Shown piece by piece: positions 61,365-64,000 of a stretch of DNA of 64,000 nucleotides. A program made the translations under genes and the position numbers. The notes under the pieces were generated by a model. That model did no database searches and was not told where the DNA came from. It saw only the letters and a list, made by a program, of their open reading frames with translations. Numbering within the stretch: position 1 is the first letter of the stretch; every line of letters begins with the position of its first letter. Origin of the DNA: Mariniphaga sp. (lineage in GTDB: Bacteria > Bacteroidota > Bacteroidia > Bacteroidales > Prolixibacteraceae). The DNA is taken from the NCBI GenBank assembly GCA_024636975.1, contig JAGXGA010000032.1:62001-126000 (forward strand). Reading direction: 5' to 3'.

Positions 61365-63740
61365 ATGAAACGATTCGAACTGCTCGTCCTGAGTCTGACA
61401 ATGTTATTCTCCTGCATGCAGAAACCTCTGCCCCAAAAAGAATTCAATGCAGTTCAGTATGTCGATCCTCAAATAGGGTCAGTACATGGCCGATGGTTTT
61501 TTTATACACCGGCAGCGTTGCCTTTTGGCATGGCAAAACTGGCCCCCCATACCAATGGCTATGAAAGTATTGGAAGCTGGCTTCCCGGCGGATATGATGA
61601 CCGCCATACATCAATTGAAGGATTTGGCCATTTCCATGAATTCCAGATTGGAGGGGTTGTAGTGATGCCTGCTACAGGTAGCCTTAAAACCATACCTGGA
61701 ACCCTTCAGGATCCAGATGAAGGCTACCGGTCACGCTTTGACAAAAAAGACGAACATTCGGAGCCAGGCTACTATTCAGTACTGTTGAAAGATTACAATA
61801 TAAAAGCAGAGCTTACCGCTACCGACCGTGTTGGATATCACCGGTACACATTTCCAAAGTCAAATGAATCCAGGCTGATATTCGATTTAGGCCATAAACA
61901 AGGAGAAAGCAGCGATGTAGAGAATGCATACGCTCAACTGGTAAACCAACATGAAATTGAAGGATACGTTGAAACCTATCCGGAGTATGCTAAATTTTGT
62001 GATCCGGGAAACTATGTAAAAATGTTTTTTGTTGCCAGGTTGGGAAAAACGCCCAATGCAGTCGGAACCTTTGTCGATGAAGTCACACACCCTGGTGCAT
62101 CTACTACACAGGGAGTCAGGAACGGCATTTACATTACCTATCAAACGGAAGAAAATGAAGTAGTTGAAATGCAGGTTGGTCTTTCCTACACCAGCATCGA
62201 AAATGCCCGGCTTAACCTTCAAAAAGAAAGCACAGGAAAAACTTTTGATCAGGTAAGATCATCTGCCACAAAGCGATGGAACGAAATGCTTGGTCGTATA
62301 GAAATTGAAGATGAAAGCGAAGAAAATAAAATAAAGTTCTATACAGGTCTTTACCATGCATTACTGGGCCGTGGAATTGCAAGTGATGTCAACGGCCAAT
62401 ATAAATTAAACGGAACCGGGATTGGTCAAATTCCGCTGGATGAGAAGGGAAATCCACTATACAATCACATTAATACTGACGGTATGTGGGGCGGATTTTG
62501 GAATCTGAGTCAGCTATGGGCCATGGCTTATCCTGATTACTTCAGCCAGTATCTGCAATCAAACATCGATTTCTACAAGGAAACCGGCTGGCTGCATGAT
62601 GGCGTAGCTGCGGGAGTTTATACAAATGGTGTACAAACAAATTTCCAGGGATTACTTATTGCATCGGCTTATAACTGCGGTATAAGAAATTTTGACTGGG
62701 AAACAGGATACCAGGCTGCCGTTAAAAATGAATTAAATTACAGTGGCAGACATCTTGGGAACGGAAAATACGATTTACATTATTTCGTCAGACAAGGTTA
62801 CGTACCTTACCAGGATACAGTCATTTCAAACGGTTGGAAGTTTAACTTCGGAGCATCACATTCACTTGAATATGCCTTCAGTTCATATGCAGTGGCACAA
62901 ATGGCAAAAAAACTTGGAAAAGAAGCTGATTACAATAAGCTGATGAAGCAGGCAAATTTCTGGAATAATTTATTTGATAGTGAAACAAAATTCATCAGGC
63001 CAAAACTTCCGGATGGAGAATTCATTGAAGCGTTTGATCCGATGAAACCATGGGATGGTTTTCAGGAAGGCAATGCCTACCAGTTTACGTGGTTTATACC
63101 GCACGATGTGGCAGGCCTGATTGGAAAAATGGGAAAAAATCTTTTTAACAGCCGTCTTGAAGAAACTTTTGAAGAAAGCCGTAAATCATTGTTTGGCGGT
63201 GGAAAAGAAATCGACAGCTTTTCAGGCGTACAAATGTTATACAACCATGGAAACCAGCCCTGTTTGCACCAATCATGGCTTTTTAACTACTCAGGAAAAC
63301 CATGGCTCACCCAGAAATGGACACGAACCATTTGTAATGAATTTTATGGAACCGAACCACTGCATGGTTATGGCTTCGGACAGGATGAGGATCAGGGACA
63401 GCTGGGGGCGTGGTATGTAATGGCAGCTCTCGGCCTGTTTGATGCACAAGGTCACGCAGCGGCAAATCCCACCTTCCAGTTTGGTAGTCCGATGTTCGAT
63501 AAAATTACCATTCAGCTTTCGAAGAAAGTAGGTCATACGCTTATTATAGAAACAAAAAACAACGGTCCTGAAAGTATTTATATACAAGATCTGATATTTA
63601 ACAACCAACCTGTTGAAAATTGCTGGATTGAAAGGGAAAAACTGATGCAGGGAGGAATCCTGTCGTTTGAAATGGGTAATACACCTAATGAATCATGGGG
63701 AATAAACACTCCGCCACCTTCAATGAGTATAAATAATTGA
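61365..63740 (+). CDS. GH92 glycosidase (alpha-mannosidase), lipoprotein, copy 4
   Basis: Unlike the other three, this copy has a lipoprotein signal (LLVLSLTMLFSC, Cys about 17), so it may be displayed on a membrane surface. The GH92 body shows VQYVDPQIGSVHGRWFFYTPAALPFGMAKLAPH, GGFWNLSQLWAMAYPDY, QEGNAYQFTWFIPHDVAGLIGKMG and GFGQDEDQGQLGAWYVMAALGLFDAQG. It resembles copy 3 more than copies 1 and 2 at its start. It is 791 aa, full length. Its different location could let it act before the periplasmic enzymes. It is followed by the truncated last gene after 11 bp. Confidence 0.94.
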   Translation: MKRFELLVLSLTMLFSCMQKPLPQKEFNAVQYVDPQIGSVHGRWFFYTPAALPFGMAKLAPHTNGYESIGSWLPGGYDDRHTSIEGFGHFHEFQIGGVVVMPATGSLKTIPGTLQDPDEGYRSRFDKKDEHSEPGYYSVLLKDYNIKAELTATDRVGYHRYTFPKSNESRLIFDLGHKQGESSDVENAYAQLVNQHEIEGYVETYPEYAKFCDPGNYVKMFFVARLGKTPNAVGTFVDEVTHPGASTTQGVRNGIYITYQTEENEVVEMQVGLSYTSIENARLNLQKESTGKTFDQVRSSATKRWNEMLGRIEIEDESEENKIKFYTGLYHALLGRGIASDVNGQYKLNGTGIGQIPLDEKGNPLYNHINTDGMWGGFWNLSQLWAMAYPDYFSQYLQSNIDFYKETGWLHDGVAAGVYTNGVQTNFQGLLIASAYNCGIRNFDWETGYQAAVKNELNYSGRHLGNGKYDLHYFVRQGYVPYQDTVISNGWKFNFGASHSLEYAFSSYAVAQMAKKLGKEADYNKLMKQANFWNNLFDSETKFIRPKLPDGEFIEAFDPMKPWDGFQEGNAYQFTWFIPHDVAGLIGKMGKNLFNSRLEETFEESRKSLFGGGKEIDSFSGVQMLYNHGNQPCLHQSWLFNYSGKPWLTQKWTRTICNEFYGTEPLHGYGFGQDEDQGQLGAWYVMAALGLFDAQGHAAANPTFQFGSPMFDKITIQLSKKVGHTLIIETKNNGPESIYIQDLIFNNQPVENCWIEREKLMQGGILSFEMGNTPNESWGINTPPPSMSINN

Positions 63741-63751
63741 TAAATTATAAA

Positions 63752-64000
63752 ATGAAACAGCTGATTTACATTTCAATCATCCTTGGCCTGGGGGCATGTA
63801 TCCCTGGAAACGTAACAAATGAAGAAATGAGAAACAACATTCAATCGAACGAATATTTTGATTTTGTAAAAGTGAAGGCAATTGAAGTGGTACAAACGGG
63901 CTTCAATGCAGGTGATGGTTACGGTGAAGTGTGGATCAGGGACTACAACACTTTCATTGAACTATCAGCTGAGGTTTTTGACCCGGAAGTACTGCAGGAG
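63752..64000 (+). CDS. Partial lipoprotein, glycoside-hydrolase-like, cut by the window edge
   Basis: The frame starts at ATG 63752 and is open to the last base of the window, so the 3' part is missing. It has a lipoprotein signal (MKQLIYISIILGLGAC). The available 83 residues end with GDGYGEVWIRDYNTFIELSAEV, a pattern reminiscent of (alpha/alpha)6-barrel glycosidases with a WxRD element, such as GH63- or GH125-like enzymes. In a GH92 locus a second mannosidase or debranching-type enzyme would fit. The family cannot be fixed from this fragment. Confidence 0.5.
   Translation, partial: MKQLIYISIILGLGACIPGNVTNEEMRNNIQSNEYFDFVKVKAIEVVQTGFNAGDGYGEVWIRDYNTFIELSAEVFDPEVLQE

Overview
The window looks like part of a Bacteroidota chromosome (Bacteroidales/Marinilabiliales-like; the rank is inference). 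Supporting signs are a SusC/SusD pair, many SPII lipoproteins, GH92, GH29 and GH3 glycosidases, DUF3078- and DUF6057-type proteins, Bacteroidota-style -33/-7 promoters (TTTG and TAnnTTTG), AT-rich spacers and almost no Shine-Dalgarno sequences. No phage, IS element, CRISPR array or rRNA was seen.

Layout. 0-0.6 kb: small lipoprotein and tRNA-Leu(GAG). 0.66-4.5 kb (minus): GH29 fucosidase, a cytidylyltransferase/GHMP-kinase-like fusion, and a plant-like GDP-mannose 3,5-epimerase. 5-9.3 kb: envelope trio (membrane protein with cadherin-like repeats, FecR-like protein, FN3-repeat lipoprotein). 9.5-18.7 kb: two SDR proteins, a Fic protein, BrkB/YihY, tandem App1-type phosphatases, SLC13 permease. 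18.9-25.2 kb: GDP-L-fucose/surface glycan block (WecA/TagO-type transferase, gmd, second cytidylyltransferase/GHMP fusion, fcl, guanylate-kinase-like protein). 25.3-31.7 kb: GH3, a Nudix-type regulator with a nested inverted repeat in the divergent promoter region, carboxylesterase, CE1-type esterase. 31.9-34.6 kb: DUF3078-type envelope protein and HD protein. 34.6-35.57 kb: a gene-free stretch with three repeat structures, including ten 11-bp units in exact phase. 35.57-42.05 kb: SusC, SusD, MFS transporter. 42.1-45.4 kb (minus): haem-c-motif beta-propeller lipoprotein and a DUF6057-like membrane protein. 45.5-51.1 kb: ilvD-ilvB-ilvN-ilvC behind a leader-peptide attenuator. 51.4-64 kb: four GH92 alpha-mannosidases with a ROK sugar kinase, an MFS sugar porter and a truncated last gene.

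How the parts work together. The right end is a mannoside/N-glycan-type utilisation locus: periplasmic or surface GH92 enzymes release mannose, the MFS porter imports it and the ROK kinase phosphorylates it. The central SusCD pair may feed this or another glycan system. Two separate blocks handle GDP-mannose-derived sugars (GDP-fucose, and GDP-L-galactose/gulose by homology), and each contains one copy of the same unusual two-domain fusion. The ilv operon is controlled by a compact three-segment transcription attenuator that can be read directly from the sequence.

The most notable items are the ilv attenuator, the 11-bp phased inverted array upstream of susC, the paired cytidylyltransferase/GHMP fusions, and the candidate operator of the Nudix regulator.
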